Positions 14,307-22,876 of a stretch of DNA of 64,000 bases are shown here, in pieces (within the stretch, counting starts at the first letter, position 1; every line of letters begins with the position of its first letter). The stretch comes from Saccharothrix sp. (GTDB taxonomy: Bacteria; Actinomycetota; Actinomycetes; Mycobacteriales; Pseudonocardiaceae). The notes below the pieces were generated by a model. It saw only the letters and a list, made by a program, of their open reading frames with translations, did not search any database and was not told where the DNA came from. The position numbers and the translations under genes were made by a program. The stretch lies in contig NZ_JAPSLK010000041.1 in assembly GCF_031180885.1 (NCBI RefSeq), forward strand, positions 1 through 64,000, in the 5' to 3' direction.

Positions 14307-16418
14307 TCAGGCCGGAACCGAAGCCACGCCGGGGGCGAGGAAGCGCTTGCCGGTGACCTTCTCCGAGATGCCGGAGCGGTCCAGGTACGGGGTGATGCCG
14401 CCCAGCCAGAACGGCCAGCCCGCGCCCAGGATCATGCACAGGTCGATGTCCTGCGCCTCGGCGACCACGCCCTCGTCCAGCATCAGGCGGATCTCCTCGG
14501 CCAGGGCCTCCAGCGCGCGCGCCTTGACCTCTTCGCCGGTCAGCGGCTTGTCGCCGAACCGCCACAGCGCCTGCACCTCGGGGTCGACGGTCTGCTTGCC
14601 CGTCGCGTCCCACTGCCACACCGCGTTCTTGCCAGCCGCCACGAACGCCTTCATGTTCTCCGACACGCCGAAGCGGTCCGGGAACGCCCGGTTCATGGTC
14701 TCGGCCACGTGCAGCGCCACCGGGGCGCCGACGAGCTGGAGCAGGATCAGCGGGGACATCGGCAGGCCCAGCGACTCGGTCGCCTTGTCCGCCACCTCGA
14801 ACGGCGTGCCCTCGTCGATGGACTTCACGACCTCGCCCATGAACCGGGTGAGCAGCCGGTTCACCACGAACGCGGGCGCGTCCTTGACCAGCACGGACGA
14901 CTTCTTCAGCTGCTTGCCCACGGCGAACGCGGTGGCCAGCGTCGCGTCGTCGGTCTGCGCCGCGCGCACGATCTCCAGCAGCGGCATGACCGCGACCGGG
15001 TTGAAGAAGTGGAAGCCCACGACCCGCTCGGGGTGCTTGAGGCCCGCCGCCATGTCCGTGATGGACAGCGACGACGTGTTGGTGGCCAGCACCGCCTCCG
15101 CCGACACGTGCTCCTCGACCTCGGCGAACACCTTCTGCTTGACGCCCAGGTCCTCGAACACGGCCTCGATCACGAAGTCCGCGTCGGCGAACGCGGCCTT
15201 GTCCAGCGAACCGGACACCAGCGCCTTGAGGCGGTTGGCCTTGTCCTGCGACACGCGGCCCTTGCCGAGCAGCTTGTCGATCTCGCCGTGGACGTAGCCG
15301 ACGCCCTTGTCCACGCGCGCCTGGTCGATGTCGGTCAGCACGACCGGCACCTCCAGCCGCCGCGCGAACAGCAGCGCCATCTGCGAGGCCATCAGGCCCG
15401 CGCCCACGATGCCGACCTTGGTGACCTTGCGGGCCAGCGACTTGTCCGGCGCGCCGGCCGGCTTCTTGGCCCGCTTCTGCACCAGGTTGAACGAGTACAG
15501 GCCCGCGCGCAGCTCGTCGCTCATCACGACGTCGGCCAGCGCCTCGGTCTCGGCCGCGTAGCCGCGGTCAAGGTCGTTCTCCCGCGCCAGCTCCAGCAGC
15601 TCCAGGGCCTTCAGGGCACCGGGGGCGGCGCCCTTGGTCTTGCCCTCGACGATCGCGCGGGCGCGGGCCACGGCCGCGTCCCACGCCTCGCCGCGGTCGA
15701 TCTCGCGGCGCGCGGGCACGATCTCCCCGCGCACGACCTGAGCCAGCCACAGCAGCGACTGCTCGATGTAGTCGGCCGACTCGAACAGCACGTCCGCGAT
15801 GCCCAGGTCCAGCGCCTGCTTGGGGTTGAGCATCTTGTTCTGGTTCAGCGCGTTCTCGAAGATCACGGTGACCGCGTCGTTCGCGCCGATCAGGTTGGGC
15901 AGCAGTTGCGTGCCGCCCCAGCCCGGGAACAGGCCGAGGAACACCTCGGGCAGCGCGATGGCCGCCGCGTTGGCCGCCAGCGTCCGGTAGTGGCACGACA
16001 GGGCCAGTTCCAGGCCGCCGCCCATGACCGCGCCGTTGACGAAGGCGAAGGTCGGGACGGTCGACTCGGTGAACTTGCGGAACACGTCGTGGCCGAGCTT
16101 GCCGATGGTCAGCGCCTGCTCGCGGGCCGACGCGCCCTCGACGGCGGTCAGGTCCGCGCCCACGGCGAAGATGAACGGCTTGCCGGTCACCGCGATGGCC
16201 ACCGGCGACGCGGCCACGGCCTCGTCGAACGCCGCGTTCAGGCTCACCAGCGACTGCGGGCCGAACGTGGACGGCCGGGTGTGGTCGTGGCCGTTGTCCA
16301 GCGTGATCAGCGCGACCGGGCCGGCCAGGCCGGGCACGGACACGAGCCGGGTCTTGGCGTGGGTGACGACCTCGTCGGGGAAGAGGGCCTTGGCCTCGTC
16401 AGCGGTCAACGTGGTCAC
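14307..16418 (-). CDS. fadB: fatty-acid oxidation multifunctional protein (enoyl-CoA hydratase / 3-hydroxyacyl-CoA dehydrogenase)
   Basis: The 703-residue fusion carries out two beta-oxidation steps. The N-terminal crotonase domain (about 15-270) shows the oxyanion segment FIFAVGADLTAV and the catalytic NGAVMGGGLELALSC and PEVFLGLFPGWGGTQ. The NAD-binding 3-hydroxyacyl-CoA dehydrogenase domain (about 330-510) begins VTKVGIVGAGLMASQMA and has FVIEAVFEDLGVKQKVF and ATNTSSLSI. The catalytic His lies in VVGFHFFNPV. The C-terminal HCDH domains (about 515-690) contain DAPAFVVNRLL. GTG at 16418 overlaps the thiolase TGA, giving a coupled fadA-fadB operon. Confidence 0.95.
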   Translation of the reverse strand: MTTLTADEAKALFPDEVVTHAKTRLVSVPGLAGPVALITLDNGHDHTRPSTFGPQSLVSLNAAFDEAVAASPVAIAVTGKPFIFAVGADLTAVEGASAREQALTIGKLGHDVFRKFTESTVPTFAFVNGAVMGGGLELALSCHYRTLAANAAAIALPEVFLGLFPGWGGTQLLPNLIGANDAVTVIFENALNQNKMLNPKQALDLGIADVLFESADYIEQSLLWLAQVVRGEIVPARREIDRGEAWDAAVARARAIVEGKTKGAAPGALKALELLELARENDLDRGYAAETEALADVVMSDELRAGLYSFNLVQKRAKKPAGAPDKSLARKVTKVGIVGAGLMASQMALLFARRLEVPVVLTDIDQARVDKGVGYVHGEIDKLLGKGRVSQDKANRLKALVSGSLDKAAFADADFVIEAVFEDLGVKQKVFAEVEEHVSAEAVLATNTSSLSITDMAAGLKHPERVVGFHFFNPVAVMPLLEIVRAAQTDDATLATAFAVGKQLKKSSVLVKDAPAFVVNRLLTRFMGEVVKSIDEGTPFEVADKATESLGLPMSPLILLQLVGAPVALHVAETMNRAFPDRFGVSENMKAFVAAGKNAVWQWDATGKQTVDPEVQALWRFGDKPLTGEEVKARALEALAEEIRLMLDEGVVAEAQDIDLCMILGAGWPFWLGGITPYLDRSGISEKVTGKRFLAPGVASVPA

Positions 16419-17635
16419 TTGGCTGCTCCGTTCCAGTGCGGGTTCTCCCAGATCACGGTCCCGCCCATGCCGATGCCGATGCACATGGTGGTGATGCCGT
16501 AGCGCACGTCCGGCCGCTCCGCGAACTGCCGGGACAGCTGGGTCATCAGGCGCACGCCCGAGGACGCCAGCGGGTGGCCGGTGGCGATCGCGCCGCCCCA
16601 CGGGTTGACCCGCGGGTCGTCGTCGGCGATGCCGAAGTGGTCGAGGAAGGCGAGCACCTGCACGGCGAACGCCTCGTTGATCTCGAACAGGCCGATGTCG
16701 TCGATGGTCAGGCCGGCGCGCTTGAGGGCCTTCTCCGTCGCGGGCACCGGGCCGACGCCCATGACCTCGGGCTCGACGCCCATGAACGAGTAGCCGACCA
16801 GGCGCATGCCGATCGGCAGGCCCAGTTCCTGCGCGGTCTCCTCGTCGGCCAGGATGCAGCCGGTCGCGCCGTCGTTTAGACCGGCCGCGTTGCCCGCGGT
16901 GACCCGGCCGTGCGGGCGGAACGGCGTCTTGAGCTTCGCCAGGTCCTCGACCGTGGTGCCCGGGCGCGGCGGCTCGTCGGCGGTGGCCAGGCCCCAGCCG
17001 TGCTCGGCGGAGCGCGTGGCGACCGGCACCAGCTCGGGGCCGATCTTGCCGTTCTTCAGCGCGTCGGCGTACTTGGCCTGGGAGGCCGCGGCGTACGCGT
17101 CGGTGCGCTCCTTGGTGATCGCCGGGAACCGGTCGTGCAGGTTCTCCGCCGTGTTGCCCATGACCAGCGCGGACGGGTCGACCAGCTTGTCGGCCAGGAA
17201 CCGCGGGTTGGGGTCGACGCCCTCGCCCATCGGGTGCCTGCCCATGTGCTCGACACCGCCCGCGATCACCACGTCGTACGCGCCGAACGCGATGCCGCTC
17301 GCGGCGGTCGTCACGGCCGTCATCGCGCCCGCGCACATGCGGTCGATGGCGTAGCCGGGCACCGACTTGGGCAGGCCCGCGAGCAGCGCCGCGGTCCGGC
17401 CGATGGTCAGGCCCTGGTCGCCGATCTGGGTCGTGGCCGCGATGGCGACCTCGTCCACCCGCTCCGGCGGCAGCTCGGGGTGGCGGCGCAGCAGCTCGCG
17501 GATCACCTTGACCACCAGGTCGTCGGCACGGGTCTCCGCGAAGATTCCCTTGGGGCCGGCCTTGCCGAACGGCGTCCGCACGCCGTCCACGAAGACCACG
17601 TTTCGAACGCGTGCCGGCGCTACTGGTGCGGCCAC
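16415..17635 (-). CDS. fadA: acetyl-CoA C-acyltransferase (thiolase)
   Basis: The 406-residue thiolase performs the last step of beta-oxidation, cleaving 3-ketoacyl-CoA with CoA. The nucleophile Cys is in YAIDRMCAGAMTAV (about residue 98). The catalytic His is in NPWGGAIATGHPLASSG, and the second Cys is in ITTMCIGIGMGG. The N-terminal VFVDGVRTPFGKAG is typical. It is the first gene of the fadA-fadB operon. A perfect 12-bp palindrome lies 59 bp upstream of its start and probably binds a fatty-acid-responsive repressor. Confidence 0.95.
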   Translation of the reverse strand: MAAPVAPARVRNVVFVDGVRTPFGKAGPKGIFAETRADDLVVKVIRELLRRHPELPPERVDEVAIAATTQIGDQGLTIGRTAALLAGLPKSVPGYAIDRMCAGAMTAVTTAASGIAFGAYDVVIAGGVEHMGRHPMGEGVDPNPRFLADKLVDPSALVMGNTAENLHDRFPAITKERTDAYAAASQAKYADALKNGKIGPELVPVATRSAEHGWGLATADEPPRPGTTVEDLAKLKTPFRPHGRVTAGNAAGLNDGATGCILADEETAQELGLPIGMRLVGYSFMGVEPEVMGVGPVPATEKALKRAGLTIDDIGLFEINEAFAVQVLAFLDHFGIADDDPRVNPWGGAIATGHPLASSGVRLMTQLSRQFAERPDVRYGITTMCIGIGMGGTVIWENPHWNGAAK

Positions 17636-17693
17636 GGCGTCTCCTCCACTTGTGGTGACGTTTCTTCCCGCCGATCGGGCGGGGCGCGACTCC

Positions 17694-17705
17694 TACCGAT
17701 CGGTA
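17694..17705. promoter_or_regulatory. palindromic operator candidate upstream of fadA
   Basis: TACCGATCGGTA is a perfect 12-bp palindrome in the gap between the ABA4-like gene's stop and the fadA start. TetR-type regulators of fatty-acid genes use sites of this kind. No regulator gene is adjacent, so the binder is unknown. Confidence 0.45.
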
Positions 17706-17724
17706 ACCCCAACTCTAGACCCTG

Positions 17725-18174
17725 TTACTCGCCGGTAACCACAGTGGTCGCCCTGTCGGGTGTGTCACAGAACGCCCGGATGATCAGGAAGAGGGCGAAC
17801 CCGAACGGCGACAGGATGATCGTGAACACCAGCAGGGGCCCCATGAGCAGCGGGTGCACGTCCAGCCGGCGGCCCTCCCGGTACATCCACGCGCCGATCA
17901 GCAGGTCCCAGGCGAGCACCTGGGCCCACACCGCGGACGTGCCCCAGTCGGTGCTCAGGAACGCTTTGAGGCCCTCCAGGCTCGGGCTGCTCATCGTCGT
18001 CCACAGCTCGGGCAGGTGCCCGGCGACCAGGACCGTGTAGACGACCAGGAGCGGTAAGGCGATCAACGGCGAGGAGGCGATCCGGTGCGTCCACCGCCAC
18101 TTGGGGACGAAGACCATCAGCGCCCAGAACGGGACGGTGAGCGGGAAGGCGACGTCGAACAGGAACTGGCTCAT
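17725..18174 (-). CDS. ABA4-like (DUF4281) membrane protein
   Basis: The 149-residue protein has four hydrophobic helices and matches the ABA4-like family. Recognisable parts are FDVAFPLTVPFWALMVFVPKW, SPLIALPLLVVYTVLVAG, VWAQVLAWDLLIGAWMYREG, and LLMGPLLVFTIILSPFGFALFLIIR. The plant namesake acts in neoxanthin synthesis; the bacterial function is unknown. It overlaps the upstream seven-helix-type membrane gene (ATGA), and both are divergent from a MerR regulator. Confidence 0.82.
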   Translation of the reverse strand: MSQFLFDVAFPLTVPFWALMVFVPKWRWTHRIASSPLIALPLLVVYTVLVAGHLPELWTTMSSPSLEGLKAFLSTDWGTSAVWAQVLAWDLLIGAWMYREGRRLDVHPLLMGPLLVFTIILSPFGFALFLIIRAFCDTPDRATTVVTGE

Positions 18175-19070
18175 GCGGCCACGGGCTCCTTGGGCTCGGC
18201 GGGCGTGGTGTCCTTGGTGCGCAGTGCCCAGGCTCCCGCCAGGACCGTGGCGGTGACCAGGAGCAGGAATGCGGTCCACGTGGTGCTGTCCGGCTGGAAC
18301 AGCGGCTGGCCGCGCAGCGCCTGCCAGGTCGTCAGGGCGGTCAGCCCGAGGTAGCTCGCGCCGGCCACCCAGACGACGCGCGTGTTGGCGCGGCGGCCGA
18401 GCAGGACCACCAGCAGCGGCAGCACCTGGAGGGCGTGGATGCCGACGAAGTGGGGGACGCGCAGGTCCCCGCCCGCTGTGCTCCACCCGGTCGCCGGCAT
18501 GTGGGGGCCGCCGTCGGGCGCGCCCACGGTGTGCGCGCCGGCGACGCCCGCGATGCCGGACTCCTGCCGGGCCATCAACTGGCCCAGGGCCAGGCCGATG
18601 AGCGAGATGCCCAGGCCGAGCCGGACCGCCAGACCCGCCGCGCGGTCGCGGAAGCGCGAGAACGTGAGGACGAGGGCGATGATCGCGTGCATCACCCAGA
18701 CGACGAGGATGGTGCCCGCCATGGTCAGCCAGAGAGCGGCGTCGAAGTCGGTGGCGACGTTGAAGTGGCTGCGCCGGCCGCGCAGGACCTGCCCGACGAT
18801 GATGACCATCTCGAGCGTCCCGCCGACGGCCACCGCGGTGCCCGCCCACCACCCGAGCTTCTTCAGGCGGGTGGCGAGGGTGAGCATCCAGGCCAGCGCG
18901 ACCCCGTACATGCCCAGGGAGATCCCGAACTTGAACGGCTTGAACCAGATCGGGGAACCTGCCAGGACCCGGTCGTCCACGACCAGACCGATCGCGCTCA
19001 CCACCGCCAGGGCGGCCATGAGCAGGGAGAACAGCATCAGCGGCGGGTGCCACCGGAGGAAGCGGGTCAT
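18171..19070 (-). CDS. polytopic membrane protein, MerR-linked
   Basis: The 299-residue protein has about seven to eight transmembrane helices (MLFSLLMAALAVVSAIGLVV, WFKPFKFGISLGMYGVALAWML, TMAGTILVVWVMHAIIALVL, VLPLLVVLLGRR, TAFLLLVTATVLAGAWAL). The motif PIWFKPFKFGISLG and the late VPHFVGIHALQVLP are seen in a family of uncharacterised actinobacterial membrane proteins. It probably forms a unit with the ABA4-like protein. The gene starts 98 bp from the divergent MerR gene, the likely controller. Confidence 0.75.
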   Translation of the reverse strand: MTRFLRWHPPLMLFSLLMAALAVVSAIGLVVDDRVLAGSPIWFKPFKFGISLGMYGVALAWMLTLATRLKKLGWWAGTAVAVGGTLEMVIIVGQVLRGRRSHFNVATDFDAALWLTMAGTILVVWVMHAIIALVLTFSRFRDRAAGLAVRLGLGISLIGLALGQLMARQESGIAGVAGAHTVGAPDGGPHMPATGWSTAGGDLRVPHFVGIHALQVLPLLVVLLGRRANTRVVWVAGASYLGLTALTTWQALRGQPLFQPDSTTWTAFLLLVTATVLAGAWALRTKDTTPAEPKEPVAA

Positions 19071-19104
19071 GACGGGCTCCTGAGAACGGATAGCAGTGCT
19101 TTCT

Positions 19105-19146
19105 ACTATCGGATAGTTACACTGTCCATTCTGAGAGTCGTCTCAG
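19105..19146. promoter_or_regulatory. two dyads in the MerR divergent promoter
   Basis: ACTAT-CGG-ATAGT (19105-19117) and CTGAGA-GTCG-TCTCAG (19131-19146) are perfect dyads in the 98-bp gap between the membrane operon and the MerR gene. Either may be the MerR binding site. The second lies close to the MerR start codon, a suitable place for autoregulation. Confidence 0.5.
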
Positions 19147-19168
19147 CTTCGACCGGATTCGAGGACGC

Positions 19169-19849
19169 ATGCGCATCGCCGAACTGAGCCGCCGGACCGG
19201 CGTGCCCGTGCCGACGATCAAGTACTACCTGCGGGAGGGCCTGCTCCCGGCGGGCGAGCTGACCAGCCCCAACCAGGCCCGCTACGGCGAGGTCCACCTG
19301 CACCGGCTGCGGCTGGTGCGGGCCCTGGTGGAGGTGGGCGGGCTGTCGATCGCGGCCGTGCGGGACGTCCTGGGCGCGCTGGACGACCCGGAGAAGTCCC
19401 TGCACAAGGCGATGGGGACGGTCGAACGGGCCGTGGTCGGCACCGGCGAGTCGCCGACGGACGAGGTGGCGCACGCGGAGGCGCGGGCGTTCGTCGAGCG
19501 GCAGGGCTGGACCTACCGCCCGCACTCCGACGCGTTCCAGTCCCTGGTGAACGTGATCGTGACGGCCCGGGAGCTGGGGCACGAGTCGTTCATCGCCCAG
19601 CTGGACGGCTACGCCAGGGCCGCTCGACCACTGGCCGAGCAGGACCTGGACTACGCGTTGAGCGCGCCGACGAAGGACGCCGCCATGGAGATCGTCGTCC
19701 TGGGCACGGTGCTCGGCGACGCCGCTTTCGCGGTGGTCCGCCGCCTCGCCCGCCGCGAAGCCTCAGGCCTCCGCCAGGACCGCGCCCAGGCCGAACAGGA
19801 CTGTGACCAGGCCGAACAGGACTGCGACCGGGACGAACAGGACCGCTGA
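19169..19849 (+). CDS. MerR-family transcriptional regulator with repeat-extended C-terminus
   Basis: The 226-residue protein has a canonical MerR N-terminus (MRIAELSRRTGVPVPTIKYYLREGLLPAG), with wing and first helix (YGEVHLHRLRLVRALVEVGGLSIAAVRDVL). The effector-binding part (about 75-195) is helical and of the kind seen in MerR regulators without cysteine metal sites. The last 20 residues are repeats of QAEQDCD, from a 21-bp tandem repeat, and look like a recent extension. It is divergent from the two-gene membrane operon. Confidence 0.9.
   Translation: MRIAELSRRTGVPVPTIKYYLREGLLPAGELTSPNQARYGEVHLHRLRLVRALVEVGGLSIAAVRDVLGALDDPEKSLHKAMGTVERAVVGTGESPTDEVAHAEARAFVERQGWTYRPHSDAFQSLVNVIVTARELGHESFIAQLDGYARAARPLAEQDLDYALSAPTKDAAMEIVVLGTVLGDAAFAVVRRLARREASGLRQDRAQAEQDCDQAEQDCDRDEQDR
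19787..19846 (+). repeat. 21-bp tandem repeat at the MerR 3' end
   Basis: Two near-identical 21-bp units (19787-19807, 19808-19828; one base differs, T/C) and a third diverged partial unit (19829-19846) encode QAEQDCD-type repeats at the C-terminus. The repeat ends at the stop codon. Confidence 0.9.
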
Positions 19850-19915
19850 CCATGCCCTCGTTACCGGTGGAACCGGCTCCGGTCGATCGCCGACCAGGTC
19901 ACCGCGGCCGGGCGG

Positions 19916-20362
19916 GTGGACGTGGCGGAGCTGAAGGCCTCGCTCGATCCCGACTCGGCGCCGTGGGCGGTCTGGCGGTTCTTCGACGGGTTGTCGGACG
20001 AGGAGCAGCGCCTGCGATGGGACCGGTTGGTCGCATTCCACCTGGTGGTGATGCTCTTCCTGAGGGCGTACGGCTACCCGATGCAGCGGCCGTCGCCGAA
20101 GCAGGTCCGCGCGGTGGTGCGGGAGGTGCGCAACCCCGAGGTCGTGGCCAACCTGCGCACCTGGCTCCGACGACACGGCGTCCGCCGCTCCGCCACCCGG
20201 CTCCTGCGCCGCCCCGCGCGCCTGACCGAACGTGGCCGACTCGCGAACCGGGCTTACCCGGGGCCGGGTTCGGCCGACTCGCGAACCGGGCCGACCCGCC
20301 GGCCGGGCTCGGCGGGTCGAGATTCACATCCCATCACTGAAATATTTAGTCCACTGAACTAA
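19916..20362 (+). CDS. hypothetical helical protein, possibly frameshifted near its start
   Basis: From GTG 19916 the frame encodes about 148 residues. Residues 1-90 look like a real protein (ELKASLDPDSAPWAVWRFF, WDRLVAFHLVVMLFLRAYG, PSPKQVRAVVREVRNPEVV); the end, from about 105, is repeat-derived (PGPGSADSRTGPTRR). Protein-like sequence in the same frame extends upstream of the GTG (YRWNRLRSIADQVTAAGRV), but no start codon lies there. An ATG at 19852 would join it if one T at 19861-19862 were absent. So the gene may carry a one-base frameshift or use the GTG. No family is recognised. Confidence 0.5.
   Translation: MDVAELKASLDPDSAPWAVWRFFDGLSDEEQRLRWDRLVAFHLVVMLFLRAYGYPMQRPSPKQVRAVVREVRNPEVVANLRTWLRRHGVRRSATRLLRRPARLTERGRLANRAYPGPGSADSRTGPTRRPGSAGRDSHPITEIFSPLN
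20234..20309 (+). repeat. 38-bp imperfect direct duplication
   Basis: Two consecutive 38-bp units (20234-20271 and 20272-20309) both begin GGCCGACTCGCGAACCGGGC and differ in the middle. They encode the low-complexity tail of the preceding gene. Confidence 0.8.
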
Positions 20363-20363
20363 A
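20345..20363. other. AT-rich hairpin at the end of the hypothetical gene
   Basis: TTTAGT (20345-20350) pairs with ACTAAA (20358-20363) around a 7-base loop, inside a stretch that is strikingly AT-rich (about 20338-20372) for this genome. The hypothetical gene's stop codon falls within the right arm. It may be a terminator or an operator. Confidence 0.5.
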
Positions 20364-20424
20364 AATTTCTGCCGTTTGGAACAACTGCTCGGAACCACCG
20401 TCCGGACCGACGACCGACCGGCCC

Positions 20425-20475
20425 GACTCGGGAACGGGGCCGACTCGGGAACGGGGCCGACTCGGGAACCGGGCC
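20425..20475. repeat. 17-bp tandem repeat, three copies
   Basis: GACTCGGGAACGGGGCC is present at 20425-20441 and 20442-20458, with one substitution in the third copy at 20459-20475. A truncated fourth copy follows. It is non-coding, between the AT-rich hairpin and the RNase D gene. Confidence 0.9.
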
Positions 20476-20500
20476 GACCCGGGCCGGCTCGGCGGACTCG

Positions 20501-20548
20501 CGGAATTGTCGGTGGGGCGTGGGATGATCGACTCGGGGGCCGGAGGCC
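20501..20548 (-). repeat. 48-bp dispersed element, copy A
   Basis: On the minus strand this 48-bp stretch begins GGCCTCCGGCCCCCG, has TCCCACG in the middle, and ends ACCGACAATTCCG. The same length and pattern occur at 38180-38227 and 54039-54086 on the plus strand. All three lie between genes. Confidence 0.85.
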
Positions 20549-20593
20549 ACCGCCAGCGAGCCCCACGTCCGGGGGGCTCGCGAGCCGCACGGC

Positions 20594-21838
20594 TCAGGCG
20601 GGCTTGGCGTTGAGCGCCCTCGACAAGGCCTCCGCCGTCAGCTCGATCTGCCAGCGACGCGCTCCGCCTTCCCGCAACACCGCCGCCACGCCCTCCACCG
20701 AGGTGTCCGCCGGGGGCTGCCAGCAGGTCCGCCGCACCAGGTCCGGCAGCAGCAGGTTCTCCACCGGCAGCGTGTTGGCGTCCGCCACGGCCGTCAGCGC
20801 CACCCGGGCCGCCGCCAGCCGAGCCGCCGCGGCCGGGTCCTTGTCCGCCCACCGGTTCGCCGGCGGCGGGCCGTCGTTCTGCTGGGCGGGGTCGGGGAGC
20901 TCCGCGCGGGGAAGGGCGGCGGCGCGTTGGAGGGCGCCCAGCCAGACCGCGACCATGCGGCGTTGCGCGCGCCCGCGGAAGACCGGCAGAGCCAGCAGCG
21001 CGGCCTCGTCGGCGGGGTTGCGGACGGCGGCTTCGATCAGGGCGCTGTCGGGGAGGACTCGGCCCGGGGCGATGTCGCGTTCACGGGCCAGCGAGTCGCG
21101 TGTCTCCCACAGCGACCGCACGGCGGCCAGCTGGCGGGGACTGCGCACCCGGTGGATGCCCGACGTCCGGCGCCACGGCTCGGACCTCGGCAAGGGCCGC
21201 GGAGCGGTGCGGGCGGCTTCGAACTCCTCCAGCGCCCACTCCAGCTTGCCCTGGCGCTTCAGCTCCTGTTCGAGCACGTCGCGCAGCTCCACGAGCAGCT
21301 CGACGTCCAGCGCCGCGTAGTTCAACCAGTCGGCCGGCAGGGGACGGCGCGACCAGTCGGCCGCGCCGTGCCCCTTTTCCAGCCTGTAGCCGAGCAGTCG
21401 CTCGACGAGCGTGCCCAACGCCACCCGTTCGAAACCGGCCAGCCTGCCCGCCAGCTCGGTGTCGAACAGCGCGCTCGGACGCAGGCCGAGTTCGGCGAGG
21501 CACGGCAGGTCTTGCGACGCCGCGTGCAACACCCACTCGGTCCCGTCCAGCACCTCGACCAGCGGATCGAGCCGACCGCCCAGGGCGATCGGGTCGACCA
21601 GCACGGTCCCGGCGCCCTCCCGGCGCAGTTGCACCAGGTAGGCACGTTGCGAGTAGCGGTAGCCCGAGGCTCGCTCGGTGTCCACAGCGACCGGACCCGA
21701 TGCTCCGGCGAGCGCGTCAGCGGCACGCCGGAGCGCCTGGGCGTCGGCCACCACCGGCGGAACCCCATCAGCGGGTTCCGTCAGCGGGACCGGCTCAGCC
21801 CCGGTTGGGTCGGTCGGCTCGTCGGAGGGTACGTCCAC
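20594..21838 (-). CDS. rnd: ribonuclease D
   Basis: The 414-residue protein has a DEDDy 3'-5' exoribonuclease domain (about 30-200) and a C-terminal HRDC part (about 215-295). The acidic residues are present: VAVDTERASGYRY (Asp, Glu), LHAASQDLPCL (Asp) and NYAALDVELLVELRD (Tyr, Asp), the DEDDy signature. Residues 1-25 are acidic and Pro-rich. RNase D matures tRNA 3' ends. Its length is normal for actinobacterial members. It is probably a stand-alone gene, as no same-strand neighbour is close downstream. Confidence 0.93.
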   Translation of the reverse strand: MDVPSDEPTDPTGAEPVPLTEPADGVPPVVADAQALRRAADALAGASGPVAVDTERASGYRYSQRAYLVQLRREGAGTVLVDPIALGGRLDPLVEVLDGTEWVLHAASQDLPCLAELGLRPSALFDTELAGRLAGFERVALGTLVERLLGYRLEKGHGAADWSRRPLPADWLNYAALDVELLVELRDVLEQELKRQGKLEWALEEFEAARTAPRPLPRSEPWRRTSGIHRVRSPRQLAAVRSLWETRDSLARERDIAPGRVLPDSALIEAAVRNPADEAALLALPVFRGRAQRRMVAVWLGALQRAAALPRAELPDPAQQNDGPPPANRWADKDPAAAARLAAARVALTAVADANTLPVENLLLPDLVRRTCWQPPADTSVEGVAAVLREGGARRWQIELTAEALSRALNAKPA

Positions 21839-21905
21839 GGCGGAAGACCCTACGACGAACGCACCACTCGCGGGTGTGTTCGGCCCGTTCAGCGTGGCGA
21901 CCCGG

Positions 21906-22622
21906 TCAGCGGATCACGCCGGCACGCATGGCCAGCGCGACCATCTGTGCCCGGTCCCCGGTGCCCAGCTTGCGCCCGATCCGCGACAGGTGGCTCTTCA
22001 CCGTCAGCGCGGAAAGGCTGAGCGCTTCGCCGATCTCCTTGTTGCTCTGGCCATCGGCGACCAGCTGGAGGACCTCGACCTCACGCGCGGACAGCTCCCG
22101 CGGCGTGTTGTCGGTGCCCGGCACCCGGGTGCCCGCCGCGAGGACGGGCGCGACGCTCGGATCCGCGTAGACGCCGCCGTCGAGGACCCTGCGCACCCCG
22201 TCGGTGACCACCATCGGCGAGGCGGACTTCAGGAGGTACGCCTGGGCGCCCGCCTGGAAGGCCGACCTGACCGCGTAGGGGTCGTCGGAGGACGCGAGGA
22301 CCACGATGCGGGGCCAGCCCTGGGCACGGAGTTCCGTGACCAGGTCGATGCCGGTGCCATCCGGCAGACCCAGATCGAGGATCGCGAGGTCGCACGGTCC
22401 GGTGGCGAGAGCCCGCGCCCGAGCTTCCGCGACCGAAGCCGCCTCATGCACTGTCCCGGCTCCCATCTGGGTGAGCCGAGCCGTTATCGCCTCCCTCAGC
22501 AGCGGGTGGTCGTCGACCACCAACACCGAAAAAAGCTCCTCCCGCGGGTGCGGGACCATGTTCGCCGGCAACGAGCCGGCTGGCGTGGTACGAACGGCCT
22601 GACCTAAGCCGACGGCAGCCAC
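21906..22622 (-). CDS. NarL/LuxR-type response regulator
   Basis: The 238-residue protein has a receiver domain (about 28-145) with the acidic pocket VLVVDDHPLLRE, the phosphoacceptor Asp in CDLAILDLGLPDGTG (about residue 79), and the Lys in AYLLKSASP. A LuxR-type helix-turn-helix follows (about 175-235: LSAREVEVLQLVADGQSNKEIGEALSLSALTVKSHLSRIGRKL). GTG at 22622 has GGGAGG 6-8 bases upstream. No histidine kinase gene is nearby, so the partner is elsewhere (orphan regulator). Confidence 0.92.
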   Translation of the reverse strand: MAAVGLGQAVRTTPAGSLPANMVPHPREELFSVLVVDDHPLLREAITARLTQMGAGTVHEAASVAEARARALATGPCDLAILDLGLPDGTGIDLVTELRAQGWPRIVVLASSDDPYAVRSAFQAGAQAYLLKSASPMVVTDGVRRVLDGGVYADPSVAPVLAAGTRVPGTDNTPRELSAREVEVLQLVADGQSNKEIGEALSLSALTVKSHLSRIGRKLGTGDRAQMVALAMRAGVIR

Positions 22623-22876
22623 GTCACTACCTCCCTGGAGTCGGTCGTGCCCCCCGACCGGCACCGGGACTTTCGTCCAATCAGCCGCGCCACTGATCGA
22701 CCGAAAGTGGTGTCGTCTGGGGCAGCGTAGCCGCCCAAGCGGGTCTACGGGACGATCAATCGGGTATCTATCCCGAACGAGTTGTCACTGATGGCCCCTG
22801 TTGTCACACGATCGGCTGACATCTGGATAGGGCGTGTAACGCGAGTCCGTCTCACGACGACAGACAGGAGTTGCCG

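Noticed and set aside
17694-17705. Palindrome upstream of fadA treated as a strong regulator site
   Set aside because: It is only 12 bp and similar palindromes arise by chance in GC-rich DNA; kept as a low-confidence feature, not as a finding.
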